Below, piece by piece: positions 23,696-36,919 of a DNA stretch of 64,000 bases. The stretch covers positions 2,008,209 to 2,072,208 of the forward strand of contig KL647299.1 in NCBI GenBank assembly GCA_000727475.1, read 5' to 3'. Below the pieces are notes generated by a model, which saw only the letters and a list, made by a program, of their open reading frames with translations, was not told where the DNA came from and ran no database searches. Position 1 is the first letter of the stretch, and every line of letters begins with the position of its first letter. The translations under genes and the position numbers were made by a program. Source of the stretch: Sarcocystis neurona. Taxonomy: Eukaryota > Apicomplexa > Conoidasida > Eucoccidiorida > Sarcocystidae.

Positions 23696-26600
23696 CGATT
23701 GTCGCGTTTGAAGTCGAATTGAGGCCTTTACACAACATCTGTTCGGGTGCACACATGTCGTTGCTTCTATCGATGTAGCAGAGATGGTAAAGGTATCTTG
23801 CTTATCAGACCTCATTCTTTCTCTAGCTGTGAGTAAGCACGTGTGTCTGTGTATATGAATGACGTACAGCTGAGCTCAGAACTAATTTATTACATACCCG
23901 TCCAAGCTGCAGCGGGGCTGTGGCTTTTCGAAACAGTCGCACTCAACGATGGAGGTGCGTCTGCTACCGTGTGCAGTGTATCGATAAATAAAGCAACGAG
24001 ACGCGCCAGCGGCCTTGCGTTAGAGGGTCGTCTATGTGGCCTTTCTATGGACTAAATAAATACAGGACTTTTTAAAGGGATTTTGCTTCTGAGCCATGAG
24101 AAACAGCAAACTGATTAGGCTAGCCTTGAGGTATTTCTATAGGGTGAGGTTCTGGAATGTCTACCCATGGGCTGATTTGCTGCCAGTCCCGGTTTTGTGT
24201 CACCTGTATGTGAGACGGCATATAAGAAACGCACCAGACTTCCGCCACAGCTCCACAGTGTCTCGCTGGATCCCACTGCCATTTGTTGTTTGGCGTTGCG
24301 GCGCACGGACATGACCAGTTCTAGTTTCCTTTGATTTATCTTGATTCATGAACATTCCCCCGTTTGGTTGAAATTTCCGTTTTGTGCGTCTTCTCCTGCG
24401 TTCTCCGGTATTGCAGGTGGTTGAAGGTGTGGTGCCCGCACTTGACGATCCCCAACGTGTAGTACGACGAGCCGCTGCGGTGTGCCGGAACCGGTGGACA
24501 GTTCTCGAGTGAAACGATCTGGAGCCGTAGTACCCATTACTTCAAGTGCACCTGTCAGTTTAGCACAACTAGAACAAACCATGTACAAAGCACTTGTGGA
24601 GACACACGACCTGACAGAAAACTGATGACCAACCAAGTGTGTCCCATTTTTGGACACTTTGCGCACGTGTAAAGACAACGGTCGACGAAACAGCGACACA
24701 AACACCTGAGAAGGAACAAGCACCCACACGGTTGCTCAACAACGTGGTTATCACTAGGGTCTGTATATACTGTATTGACGCAGAAACATCTACGACGACC
24801 GAGGAAGATCTGTAGTTTTCGCCTGAGACGAGGAAGAAGGGACGCGTCAAACGAGAGAGGACTAGTTACCCTGCGACCGGCAGTCAGGCACTTACGGATC
24901 CATGTTGCTTGCGTTCAAGTTGTCTGCGAAGTAGTGGGGCTTGGGCGCGAGTAGAGAGGCGAGAACGCGCCAGTGCAACACGCCCCCAAATTTTTGCTGA
25001 AAATGCCAAGATGTATATAAGAATCATTGCACGGGCGCTAACGTTAGCTGCGTTCCTCAGTGAACAGGTGGTCTGTTACTTTGTGTGGGATAGAGATGTT
25101 GCGCCCTGGTGCACGCTGGCACAAGCCTAAACTTTCGGATGGTGCGGAAAATAACGCGAATACCGGATACATGTTTTGCAGGTAGACACTGCATCAAACT
25201 CACCCAAACATAACGTGGATGGCTGCAAGCGAACCGGTTGTCGATCTTTCTACCCATACATCCATCCGTGCGTTATGTGTTATTCTGCACTAGCAATATA
25301 GGAGTAAGGTTCCCCGGAGTGGTTCCTTAATGGCGGCGAGGCGGACGCAGCCACGGTATCCGTTGTGAAGAGGCGAAGAAACGAAGATAGAACTTGTGGA
25401 ACTGATCGAAACCTGTGGAATTCATGGGCTTCAACATATCCTGTCAATATGTGACTGGTCACGTGCTGTACTTCTGTGTAGGTGTATGCTGTGTGTTACG
25501 CCTCGGCCGCCGTTTGAGAAGCATGTTGAGGTTTCTGGTGTACGTGCCCACGATGTGACAGTTTGACTGCAGACGAAGAGTTTGAATCGAACTGTGTACC
25601 TGACAAGGAACGTAAAGTATGAATCAGTTTCCGCGGGGGGGGCACACAATGTAAGAAAAACGAAGAAGTAGGGGCACTTCTCTGCGCGGAGACCTACATT
25701 TCTTTTTCCTCACGGCCTACGTGAGTGGCAGGAGTTTCGCTGTGAGGATCTCCTGGTATGCGGATGACGCAGGCTGGTAGGCGTATGCACCATGTGTGAG
25801 GAACTAGAGGTCTGCCAAGTAGGTGGAGGCCGGTCCCTACTGCAGTGAAATACAAGCAGTCGAGAGTTCCGAAGACGTACGATGGCGCACGGTGGAAGGT
25901 GACACAACGAACAAGTAAACCTTTGCAAAGTGGAATATGACACCGTCGACGTGTCGACACTCCGCCTTTCACTGCACAGATTTCCTTTGCAGGGGTACGT
26001 CTATGCAAGAGTGACTTTTTCGCACTTCGTACGAGACGTGACGTAGGCAAGTGTGACTTTTTCGCACTTCGTACGAGACGTGACGTAGACAAGGTCACTT
26101 TCGATAATAATTCCGTTTTGGAACATTAAATTTGAGAGATGTTCTAGTATTATCAGCAGAGAAGTCTACAAGCGCTACAAAGGCGAAGTGCACACTAGCT
26201 TGGTAATCAACTGCTGTTCAGAAGGCACAAGCCCAATACACCCGTCAAATGCTGCTGGCCTGCACCACGGTCTCACCCTTAGGAAGGCGTGACGAGGACG
26301 GAGAGATGGGGATACATGGAGACGGATCCACGAATACGTGCTGGAAGGTAAGTGTACTACGACCTCTTCTGCACGCGTACTCTACCCATGGCTTGCCGGC
26401 ATGCTACGTGGCCGTGTCACACTGATAGCGTTCTGATGGCGCCTTTGAGAAAACAGGCCCGTTTGTCTATACATGTGAACAGGTTGTGCAGGTGCAGTCG
26501 CGCGCACGCGTGTGGCACTCATACATGTGTATGTATATGTATATGTATATGTATATATATATATACGTACACGTTAACATCTTTTTGTACTGCCAACTGA

Positions 26601-28448
26601 AAGCTACAATCTCTACACATGCATATTCAAGTGAGACATTCTTTGTTTAGTTTCCGTAACGCCGCTGGCCTCACCTCACACAGTTGTGACTGGTCATTCG
26701 GCGCTAATCATCCTTTTCTCTCCCCTCACTCTGAACACGGTGCAGCAGGCGTGCTTTTAAAGCCCAGACGATAGATTATTCTCGAGTTCAACTGGGCACG
26801 CGTTCGTGCAAAGACGACTAACACCAGGACAAGAGCGGCTCGTGACTGCAAGGCGCGGCAGGCACGCCGTATAGCGCAGCCATCGAGCATCAGAGTCGTT
26901 GGTGCGAACACCGTGTTAGCGAGAATCCAGCGAAGCAGGAATCCAGAAGGCGCATATCGGCAGCAACCGGGCCACTTCACACACATGGTGAAGCCGTTGC
27001 ATACCTCTGCTGCGACAACCCCCACTGTCCGCGGACGAAAACTGCGGGATTTTTGAAGTCTTTTAAATTACAACGGGGAGGGAGACTGCTCCCTCGTTCC
27101 GTACATCCTGTCCTAGGTCCTTTTTCACGATCAGGGAGCATAAAAGCAAACCACACACGTGTTGTCGGCAACTTTCGCATATTAACGTACGTGTACGCAC
27201 AGTGATGGGTCCGCGCCTACACAAACATACGCGCGCAGTCTTACGCGAAACAGTTTTCGCTTCACACGGAAAAACTTACTCATATTTTCACCTCCAAAAT
27301 CTGCACAGCTGCCCGTTCGTAAACGTCGTTAACAATTCTACTTGAACAGCCGGGCACACCAACATGATACGAGAAGAAGTTTGCGCAGGCAATCGCGTGC
27401 ATCACTAGGCTTCACACGCCCGCGTGAAGCACAAACGCAGTGTACGCTGCATTTTAAAACGTGCGTCTGCACAACAAAAACAACGCCCTGTACGCTGCAT
27501 TTAAAAGCGAGCGTCTGCATTTAAAACCGAGCGTCTGCACAACAAACGCAACCACTCTATGTAGACGGCCGTACTGGGGGCTGAGGACTTTCTCGTTGGA
27601 CACGGTGTTTCCTTTGGTTTTTGTCATCTTCTGAAGCATCGACAGGCACCCTTCACCTTCGGCTAATACAGAGCAGAGGAAAAGACATCGTACTCAGCTT
27701 TCACGGATTCCGAAGTGCTGCAGTCACTCTGTTGTGCACTGCTGTTTCGCGGGGACTGCCCTATGCGTCTTCAGCGCTACGAGAGGGACCAGAGAGATCA
27801 CCATTTTGCTCGACACACACGTACGCACACACAAGAGCGTCCCTTTTAGTCTCTGCGTAGCCATCGGCATTCTTCTCTAGGGGAGACGTTTTCGTAGGGC
27901 TACCGACGGGTCTTCATGCGCGTACCTGCACACACATGTATTAGAGCGAAAAGAGGTCCCCCGACACCCATTGTATATGCTGTGAATGTCACTATTGTAT
28001 TGCGGAGGCGCGCTGTGAATGCTCCGGAGTCACAGCTGTTTTCCTCTCCGCATGAACAATGCCGTCGGCACTTCGGTACGTGAAAGCACTGGAGAAACCT
28101 CGTCACCGGCGACTACAGAAACGGACGCAAATTAACAGCGTCAGCCTTAAATCGAGCTCTAAAACGGATCTTCGGCTTAAGGGCTGCGAAGTGTACGTAA
28201 TGTACGTACACACGTACGGTCGCCCCCAAGCGTGCGCCCGACGGCGCCCTTCGCACGCACCAGCATAGATTGTTTCAATTAATGTATGCTCACACGTACC
28301 TACATATAAATATGTAACTTCGCACGTGTCACCATACGTTATTCTCAGGAAGGTATGTACACATGGGCCTACATACAAATACCTCTTTTTCTTCAAATGT
28401 GCTTCATAACATTATTGTCCAAACCCGTAGTGGACTTCGTGCAGGAGT
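23696..28448. other. repeat-poor intergenic stretch, no gene recognised
   Basis: No frame here is longer than chance would give at this base composition. The longest, on the minus strand at 25694-26098 and 24346-24729, have no ATG that I trust and no matching splice partners. If the MMS19 gene has a last exon beyond 23671 it should lie at the left end of this stretch, but I could not find a phase-0 exon carrying the expected basic C-terminal HEAT segment. Around 27430-27545 the motif TACGCTGCATTTAAAA and GAGCGTCTGCA recur two to three times as a degenerate tandem repeat. A TA run lies near 26550-26566. Confidence 0.4.
26009..26092. repeat. two-copy 42-bp direct repeat
   Basis: Two nearly identical copies of a 42-base unit, beginning GTGACTTTTTCGCACTTCGT at 26011 and again at 26053, lie in tandem in otherwise unique sequence. 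A similar GTCACTTT follows at 26093. A short minus-strand frame runs through both copies, but I do not regard it as a gene. Confidence 0.85.
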
Positions 28449-31400
28449 TTAGTCGGATAGAGGCGAAGTGATCCCGGGACGAGCTACAGTAGTGTTCCCC
28501 TCCTCAGGCTGTGGACTTCCCGGTACTGTTTGAGTTCCACTGGTTTCTGCTATTGCGCCACCATTCAGGGGCTGCACGCAGGGGTGTCCCCGCTGCTCCT
28601 GCGGGATTAACGGCAAGAAGGCTGTGCTGGGGTATCCAGACGGAATTCCCTGGAACTGGCGGCTTTTCCCGTTCTCGACCACCGACAAAATGTAGTCCTC
28701 TGCCACGGGGGTAATCTGAACAACTGGCTTTCTTGAGGCGTCCGCCTCCCTCTTCACCCTCTGGAATGCGGCGTCGACGCTCTCCAGCTCATGGCCATTC
28801 GAATTGAGCTGAGACGGAATCAACGCATTTCAAGCGTACAAGCACGAGGCGCTTCTTTCACAGAGTCACGTACGCGCACGTGAGCAGATATACAACATTC
28901 CATCCCAATCTCGGTAAGCGCACGCTGTGTATACGTCGACACAATAGTGGGCTGTCAGTTACGCACGTACGTGAGTTCGCCCCGTACATTCAACCTGCAT
29001 CTTCTCAAGCAGGCGGTACTTTTACGAACTCAACTAGGTCCCTCATGCGACACATAACATACAGGAACACAGAAGAGCCGCGTGCCCTACGAGCAGGCAG
29101 GCACGACACATGGACAGGGTACCTGCATGTCCATATATGTACATATATATACATATATATACACGTGTTTTGATACACGAATATAGCACGCGTGTTTGCA
29201 GACGGTCGAGCACTCATACTTGCACCCGTATGAACGCACACCTGTGATATTGCAGATCTCCGCGTAGAGAGGTGAGTTTCTGCACCCGCGTGAGGGTGCA
29301 GTTAACCTGGTTCACAGCGGCACCCAACTATGTCCCCCCTTCTAGGCACCGTTGCCCTTACTGTTGTAGAATTCCCTCCACGAGTGTATGCTTTTAATCA
29401 CAACCTCACGGGTACTGCTGTGAGTGAAGCGTGTCCCTCTCAGTAGTGACTGTAGAAGTGTGTACTCCGTAGACTCACAATCAGCTGCTTGAAGCCATGC
29501 TCATCAACCATTTCGGAACAATGTGACTTCTGGTGGCGGAGGTCGATCTCAATGCGCTCGGGGACGGGGGGTGGCACTCCCAGCGCGTTGGCCAGCTCAA
29601 CGGAGCGTTTCACTACATTGCTGAATTTCGCCGCCTGCAAAAAACCACGCAGTCGAAATGTACCACCAACACGTTGCCAAATGCAGGCGCTTCTCAGTTT
29701 TTCACGACTGAGCTGACGAGAGAGGTACGATGGAACAAAAAGGTGCCTTCAGAGCCCGTATTTCCTGTGGTGATACAGAAAGTAGGACGCTAAGGTTAAA
29801 GGCGACAATCACAAAGTAAACAACCGCCAACCGCTGGTATGCAGTGTGCGCGCACGACAAAAGTGTAATGCAGGAGAACTGCGGGCAGCAACGATGTCAG
29901 AACCGCAGAAGGCACAGACGTGTCAACGGCGACATGTGAGACCTGAACATATCTGAGGGGTTTTCTGCCAGATAACTCCGCGTTCTGCAGCATAGCCGAC
30001 AGCATATTAGTTTTCTCGCACGCAGACTCACTTATGAGTAAATCATTGTAAAATACATGCAGAACAACTGTTAGGAGTGGGGCACACCAGTCGACGTGTG
30101 TCCATACGGCTGAGCTGAGCACAGACAGGTGGCCGCTCTCCACCGAGACGTTTTCTAGAGACGTTCTCCAGAGGACCAGCGCGACTCCGCTGGCCTCGTG
30201 AGTTTATCGTCGCCCCTCATACAGACACAGCACTCAGGTCGAACAGGGAACTCCTAGGCGCTCCAGGACAATCGCGCTCGTGTCTTGATGGTGATTGTGA
30301 AGCTTGCACCGATACATGTAAATTCTTCACGGATATTTGTTACGTATCAGTATATGCGTACGTGGGCACAAGTCGTCGCGTGAAAGGCGTCTGAAGTTTT
30401 CTACAACGTGGAGACCTCTGACAGAAACAGCCATGCACACACCTCCACCCCTGTCCTTACGGAGGACACACTAGTTTGCTTGCGCACCTGCCGGGTATTG
30501 TACTGATTGAGCGCAACGAGGTGAGGGTTCATTTCGATGCTAAGCTGGTGAAGAAGCTCCTCAGAAACTTGAGCGGGTTTTGAATATTGTTTGAGTTCTC
30601 CTGTTTTGATGGGGATGGCGACCGGTCGCGGCACGTACACGTCGACCGGAACGAGCTTCGGAACGTAGCGTGCAGCTGGGATTTCTATCACTTTCGAACA
30701 TTCTTCTAGTTCAGGAACAAATGTCTGGCTCATCACCACTGGTACGTCCACGTCAGATATCTGCGGAACAATGAATGGCGTGTCCACCGGAAAAGCCTTC
30801 GGAACCAAGCGGGAAATGCCTGGAATTGGCGCCTCAATGGTATATTTCACCATCCGCGTCTTCACCTTTGGCACAGTGTATACCAAATCCAGGGGGAGGT
30901 CCACGATATGTGGCTTCGGAGTGAATCGCGCTATCTCCTAGAAAACAACGCAGAAACAGGCACTGTCCTCATTAGAGGCTCACCGTCCCAGTAGTACACG
31001 CGTTGGTAGGTCGCACACACGCTAAGCTGTACGCTGGGCCCCTTGCTTGCACACACGCACGTGTGTGTGTATGCATTTTAGTACCCTGGAGAGAGTTCAT
31101 CTTATAAGTCCCTGCCCTTATAAATACGCATCCATTGATATATATGTATGTCTTTGCGTCCAGCAAAAAATTGTTGGCAGTTCACACAGTAAGTGGACTA
31201 TCGCGGCACTCTCCTGCTGCTTCCTGTGGGTATGCGCACATTCTGCAGCTGGGATGGATGCGTCTTCGGTAGTGTTATCTGACGTCGTACAAAATGTACG
31301 GAGCGAACGTTTGTCGACGAGCTACAGAGGATCTTACGTGAAACCGCAAGTGCGCACACACGTGACGCCTCCCGTATATACGCGAAAACGCGTGCTTGCA

Positions 31401-32927
31401 CTCGTGTGATGAGCGGGACCGCAAGGTCGCCCGGCAGGGTACCACACGAGGAATGTCACAGTTGGTGAAGGATGATACAAATACACGAGGACATCTACGT
31501 TTGTCTAATACTTGAGCGAGCCCTCCAACCACAAGAACACGGCTAAGACGCTGACATCGCGAACGCTTGCACGTGTACGTGTCGGCGTAAACGTCCGAAC
31601 ATCTCTACCTCGTTCGTCTCGTTATTTCTACACCTCAAATATTCTTCTACCATCGTCTTGTCCAGTGCGCCTCCTTTGACGTTTCTCAGCACCTCGCTTA
31701 GCAAGGGGACGCACCGCGGGGTTTGAAGTCTCCTTCCAGTCTCCAACGTGGGGCACGACGCCGCTCTGCTCCTGGACGAGTGTGTCTCTCTGTGCACATG
31801 TCTCAGACTGTGTGCTGGTGGCCAGCAGCATTATTTCTGGTGTTGCTCCTGCTGGCGCTGCTGAAGGCAACGCACGCGTGGTCGTTTCTGTACGCGTTGT
31901 CGTATGTGTGAGCGACTGCGCGCTGATGATGAGCCGCTTCACGTTGTTGGCCGGCTGCTGCAACAGCAGCTTCTGCAGGGCTTCGGCGCAGCCGCGCACA
32001 CTAGGCAAGCCCATCTGTGCCTTGCCGGGGACCGGAATCTCTTCACTGGCTGTTGCTGGCACATTTTCGGTCTTCGCTGAAGATACATTCACTTGTTTAG
32101 ACTCCATAGTGTTGTCTTCTTGCTGTTTCATCTCCTTGGCGCAAGCCGAGTCCCCTGTGCACTCTTTGTCGACACTTTTTGGCGCGTGATCCTGCACATA
32201 AGACAACAGGCGCGCACCAACCGCGCAAGTCCACTAGATCACGTGGAGACATACAGCTCTAGGCAGCGTAGCGGACTGATAAAGCACTTCCGTGTATGCC
32301 GATGTCGACAAATGTCTGCAGGACGCGTAGATTTATCTGTTAGCCGCAGTGTTCTACTCTCTGCTCTGTGACCATTCCAGCGGACACACGTCTACACTCC
32401 GCTAAACGTGTCCGACAAATACAACAAATGAACCGCCTGTACACACATAATCGTATAGACTACGTGTATAGCGTCAGTTCGAGCAGGCGCCATTGAGCGT
32501 CCGGAAATATATAGTAGTCACCAATGCAGCGACGGTACGATATGCTAAAAGCAGCGGGGAGACGCCGACGTCAAGGTCGCTGAAACTTTATATAGGTGCC
32601 ACTGTTGTGACCTTTGGGCGTGCTTAGCCGTCTCCTTGTTGTCCTTAAATTCCACCATCAAACAGAGACAGACGATCTACGCTATGCAAGCACACGAAGT
32701 CTCAGATATCTTCGTAAATGCTGCTGGGCTTGAGCGTTCACAGAAGTCACCTCAACGCGCTCACAATCGCATACATTTCGAATGTTATGAGTTACACGTC
32801 GTGCGTGTTTGTGCGCATGTATGTGTCTATCTGTTCACCTAAACAGACAGGATACGTGTGGAATTTGTAACGGCCGCCACTTGGAACCGCATTGAGAACT
32901 TACGCAGTTGGTATTGGTGGACTCCAT
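28449..32927 (-). CDS. alveolin-like (Val/Pro-rich) inner membrane complex protein
   Basis: Five minus-strand exons give 515 residues: 32904-32927 (MESTNTNC, then donor GTAAGT), 31634-32191, 30488-30937, 29479-29634 and 28449-28808. All four introns (712, 696, 853 and 670 bases) have GT-AG ends and all are in phase 0, with acceptors ATGTGCAG, TTTTCTAG, TTTTGCAG and CGTCTCAG. Exon 2 encodes a polar region. Exon 3 (residues 195-344) is rich in Val-Pro repeats such as RFTPKPHIVDLPLDLVYTVP, DVDVPVVM and VPKLVPVDVYVPRPV, the style of alveolin/IMC1 cytoskeletal proteins that form the subpellicular network under the inner membrane complex. Exons 4-5 encode a short helical segment and a polar tail. 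The canonical EKIVEVP repeats are not seen, so it may be a divergent alveolin or another pellicle protein. It has no homopolymer runs, unlike the neighbouring MMS19 gene. The gene structure is well supported; the family name is inferred from composition and periodicity. Confidence 0.78.
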
Positions 32928-34761
32928 TGCGGCCGACGTGATATGCCACGTACTGCAGCGGCAACACCGCACAGATCTGCGACAGCAGCACAGGGAGTTC
33001 ACAGCGATAAGAGAGATCCTGCGGAGGTGTGGGACGCTGTGCTGGTCTGAAACCAGAGCTTTACAATTTCGGACAGCCAGTCAGGCTTTCACATACATCT
33101 TTACGGGAAGTATATGAGAGAACAACAACATTTACAGCGAAGCGTGCGCGCCCACCTGGGCGATCAGCCACTGTCTGCCATGTTCAACTACACTGGGACA
33201 AACATGGCTGCCGATGAAATGTTCGGATGCATTTGTGAGGTGATAACGCGAAGATTGTGGCAGATCCGCCCACCTGCAAGGGAACGAAAGAGGGAGAGAG
33301 TTTTGCTGGAGGCGGCACGCGACGTGGGCGTCAATCCTGCAGCAGGGGGAAAAAGGGCTGCCGGTGCTTTGTTATGTACACACAAAAAAGGAAGGAAAAC
33401 ATCAGTTTTTTGAAAACGCACTACATTGCTTGCAAGGCCGTGCAACATGAGCTTCCGTGTCAGACGTAAAGAATCGGATGCTGGGCAGTGAACTGCGTTG
33501 GCGTGGCAAGAAAAAGAAGCTCCTGAAAACACAGATAGTGGCCGGGGTTTTTCCTGTAACACACTCGCACTCTGCCGTGCGGTGGCATCAGGCCTCCTTC
33601 GCGCTGTACTGCTGTCTAATCCTCCTTCGGGGCTCCAACTGTATCGCGAGCACCAGTCGCAGCAGCACAAGGAACAGCAGCCGCAGCGTCAATACCGCCA
33701 CCAGCAGCGGCATGCCAACAGCAGCAGTATGAGGAGCAGCAAAACACTCTGGAGGCACAGACCATCGTTCGCAGATGCCTCCTCATACGAAAGCGGATCA
33801 CCCACCGCAGCATTTGCTGTCGAGGCTACGTTGTTGCAGCCCTCAGCTTAACACGTCCCGCACCCGTGCAGCGGATCACGAGCAACACGGTCCGCTCCCA
33901 GAGCCGGAGACGTCATCCTCAGGGGGGAATGGAAGGTGAGGCAACTGAAGCACCAGTTCTCTTCGTCCCCACGCTGGCTGGATGTCGTACGCTGTCGCCA
34001 GTCGACTGACGTACGCAGTCACCAGGAGGATGACGTATGCGCTCGCCTGCCGTACGGTCGCAGCGCATGTCGGCAGCGGCGTACGTCGGCTGCGCAGTCT
34101 CTCGCTGGTCTACGCGCGCATCCGTCATTATAGTGAGGTAATGTATTACGGGCTCGCAGTTGCTGCGACACCCCCAACTTCCTGTTCAAAAAGTTGTTTT
34201 TGTGCAGTGTGGATCTTCGGTCAAGATCGGCGGTACATACAGAAGCAGCAACTGTAGCAACGGGCACCAACCGGTAGCCGGGTAGCAGAGCCACAATGCA
34301 CGGTGACAGGATTGTGCAACAGTGGTACGCGGTCGGCGCAGTACGAGGAAGTCGGAAATCGCGGGACGCGTAGAATGTCAGCATGCCACCTGAATCGGTA
34401 GCGAAAAGTAGGAGGGACACAAGACATGGATGGCCGAAGGACGTAAAGAAAGGGTACTACTTCCTGGATGAATATCTGCGGTCGTGAGTAATATCCACGT
34501 GTGCTCTGTAGGCGGTGTGTGGGTAGGCAGATGGGTCTTCAATTCGGTGTTCAGTTCGACGCGCACTTACCTGCACGTGCGACTACCTAAAAGTACGCAT
34601 AAATATGTATGTGGTTTACCAGTGAGCACGTGACCTGCAGGCGAGGTGGCAAAAGAAGCCACTTCTAAGTCTTCGGGATACGGCCGCCGCCACACTGGTA
34701 TTTGCCCGACGTGAACAGAGGTGTGGAAATGAAAATTTCTCCAAAAGTGACATTCCTTATG
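32928..34761. other. upstream region of the alveolin-like gene; no gene recognised
   Basis: This 1.8-kb stretch lies upstream of the minus-strand alveolin-like ATG and downstream of the next minus-strand candidate, so it should contain the promoter of the former. I see no certain regulatory motif. Short CAG-type tracts occur near 33655-33740. Overlapping open frames on both strands at 33188-33851 (117 to 160 residues) are composition-driven and have no recognisable features. A consensus donor CAG|GTAAGT is present on the minus strand at 34572, without a convincing exon next to it. Confidence 0.4.
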
Positions 34762-36919
34762 TCATGACGCCGCAGAACCAGCGTTCCCTCTGCAGAACTG
34801 CGCCTGCGTGGTCTGCTCAGTTACTAAGCCATTAAAGAATGTATACCTGTAAAGCGAGGATAAGTCAGTGGCTTTGACATCTTCAGTAGAAGAAAATCCT
34901 CCGATCACGCTTTTGAAACTAGTAAGAAAAGAATACCTGAACTACTGGAGAGCATAATTGTGCTATCCGCCGCCGGCAACCGTAGAACGTGCCCACGTCT
35001 GTATCGTTCGGGTGTATTTTAAACATACACACACGGCACATTCGCACCTGAAAGAGCTCAAGTCCGCGTGCGTGTAAGCACCTGTACAAGCGTCGTAGTT
35101 TCTTATAAACCAAGCTTTCATACGGGCGTAGCTTCTTTGCCACCTCAACAGCATACGTCGAATAATAACGCCCAAGGTGAGTCGAAGCAGGAGCTCGGCT
35201 AGTGCGTTTTGCCTTGGCCGTGTCCAACTAGGTCGCTGTACTCCTGAAGCTGCTTCGCACCTGTGAGGGTTAATCGAGCCGTTGTGTTTGTATGATTCGC
35301 TGCTATAGTGCGTGTGCTGTTAGTTTCTGCTCAAGAACGCATGATCTGAGTCAACTACAGTTCAAAACTTCTCCACATTGGAGGTCGCGGCTATGCCAAA
35401 ATCCCAGCACGTACATTTACTTCCACGAGTTGAGCAGTGCTCCAAGACGACGCCTTGCCAAAACCGTGCGTAGTTTAGTGATGGCAAATTTGCAGTGATT
35501 TTCTGTCAGTACATGCCACCGCTTTGCGGGATTCAGTACACTTTAAAATGTGCAGCCACGTGAACTACGGACGAGGTCAGGGGTACGTCTAGAGTAAGGA
35601 TGTCAATGTGTAAAAGCAGACCGCCTTCTACAAACGTGCACTTGTGTACGGCGTCTTCAACCTCCAAGCCGTCATCCACCTTCTCATCAAAGGAAGCGAT
35701 GTAACGCCCATTGTGGAGGCGTGACCTTATGACTATATTAACGAAAGCGTAACAAACTACATTTCACAGCTCACATACCGTATTCATGTGTATATCAACC
35801 TGGATGTGCCTGTTTATGTGGTACAGCACGCGAGACCAGCGTCTGTTGGCAGATCCCAGATAATGATCTCGACGACATAGAAATCGTGTCTTTCCAGCAG
35901 TGTGAGGAAGTTCTGACTGAGGTAGTTCTGCGTTCCAAATACTGGCGTCACGTACACGTATTTACGTCGGTACGGAGGCCGGCGTATTTGGATGGCTATG
36001 CCATTTCTACGTATACACGAACGTTTATGCCTGTGTGCGCGAATATAAGAGAATGCCACAGCTTTTTTTACATATAAGCTGGTGCGTCTTCACTGAAACG
36101 CAGTTTCGCGTCGGGCACGGGAGAGCAATACGGGGAGTACACAGAGCAGCTTAAAAAATGCCGGTGTAGCTGTGTAACGCATGACGAGTTTGTCTATTGC
36201 GTTCCTGCCGAATTGACCCCGCCTCAGCGAAACCCCCATGCAGTTAAGCTTCAGTTCAAGGAAGGGACACGACCTCTTCGTCTATGCGTACGCGAGTAAC
36301 CTTAACACACTCCTGTGCAAAGAGAAAGAGGTTGTGGCTCGCGGCTGAAGGAAGATGGTACTAAGTGGGTGGATCTCTGCCGTCAGACTTGCTATGTACG
36401 CGGAAGCGCATGTATGTTCGACCCACCCATTTGCCAATGGGACGCGAGAATGCATACGTGTAGAGGGCGTGTGCTTACACGTACGTGCGCGAGGCAAGTC
36501 AGATGGAGGCACTAGCAAAAGTCTCGCAGGCAGATGCGGCCGTAAAAGAACGTACGTGCATGCCTCGTGTCAGGTGAATGGCATGTATGGCCGTGTAGGC
36601 GTAGACGGTTTCCATATACACATGTGGAAAAGTAAAAATACACATGCATATATGCGCAGTGGATCACGGGAGACGCGTCGCGTCTGAGCCCGCCAGCATT
36701 TAGCTCGGAATTACGCGCACGTGCATGTAGGCTTGGTAGTGAGTGTGTGGCTGTTGGCATGCGTGAAACCAATATACACGCCCGCGCATCTATCGGTACC
36801 GATCCACTACTACACCGTCTCAAAAATTCCTTTCCATGGCAATCTGCAGGCAATTCCGTATAATGTTTCTTCCAACGTGATAGAGGGTCCTCAATGGTTA
36901 GAGTCAGACTTGGACGCAT
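34762..36919 (-). CDS. unrecognised protein, proposed five-exon gene
   Basis: I do not recognise this protein. Splicing 36816-36919, 35837-36030, 35587-35732, 35048-35316 and 34762-34918 gives one frame of 289 residues with an ATG start and a TGA stop; every junction is GT-AG and in phase (2, 1, 0, 2). The exons read like protein: MRPSLTLTIEDPLSRWKKHY; then YVYVTPVFGTQNYLSQNF and HDFYVVEIIIWDLP; then NGRYIASFDEKVDDGLEVED; then a strongly helical, basic stretch NALAELLLRLTLGVIIRRM followed by LLRWQRSYARMKAWF; then SVIGGFSSTEDVKATDLSSL. No signal peptide and no clear membrane span are visible; the LLLRLTLGVII stretch is short. The first exon is the weakest link. The opposite strand at 35740-36077 is also open and protein-like, so the strand is not beyond doubt. 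The splice sites were chosen by eye. Confidence 0.38.

Noticed and set aside
35740..36077. Plus-strand protein-like frame (PDNDLDDIEIVSFQQCEEVL)
   Set aside because: It overlaps a minus-strand exon that fits phases with its neighbours, and the plus-strand version has no partner exons. Kept only as a reason for doubt about strand.
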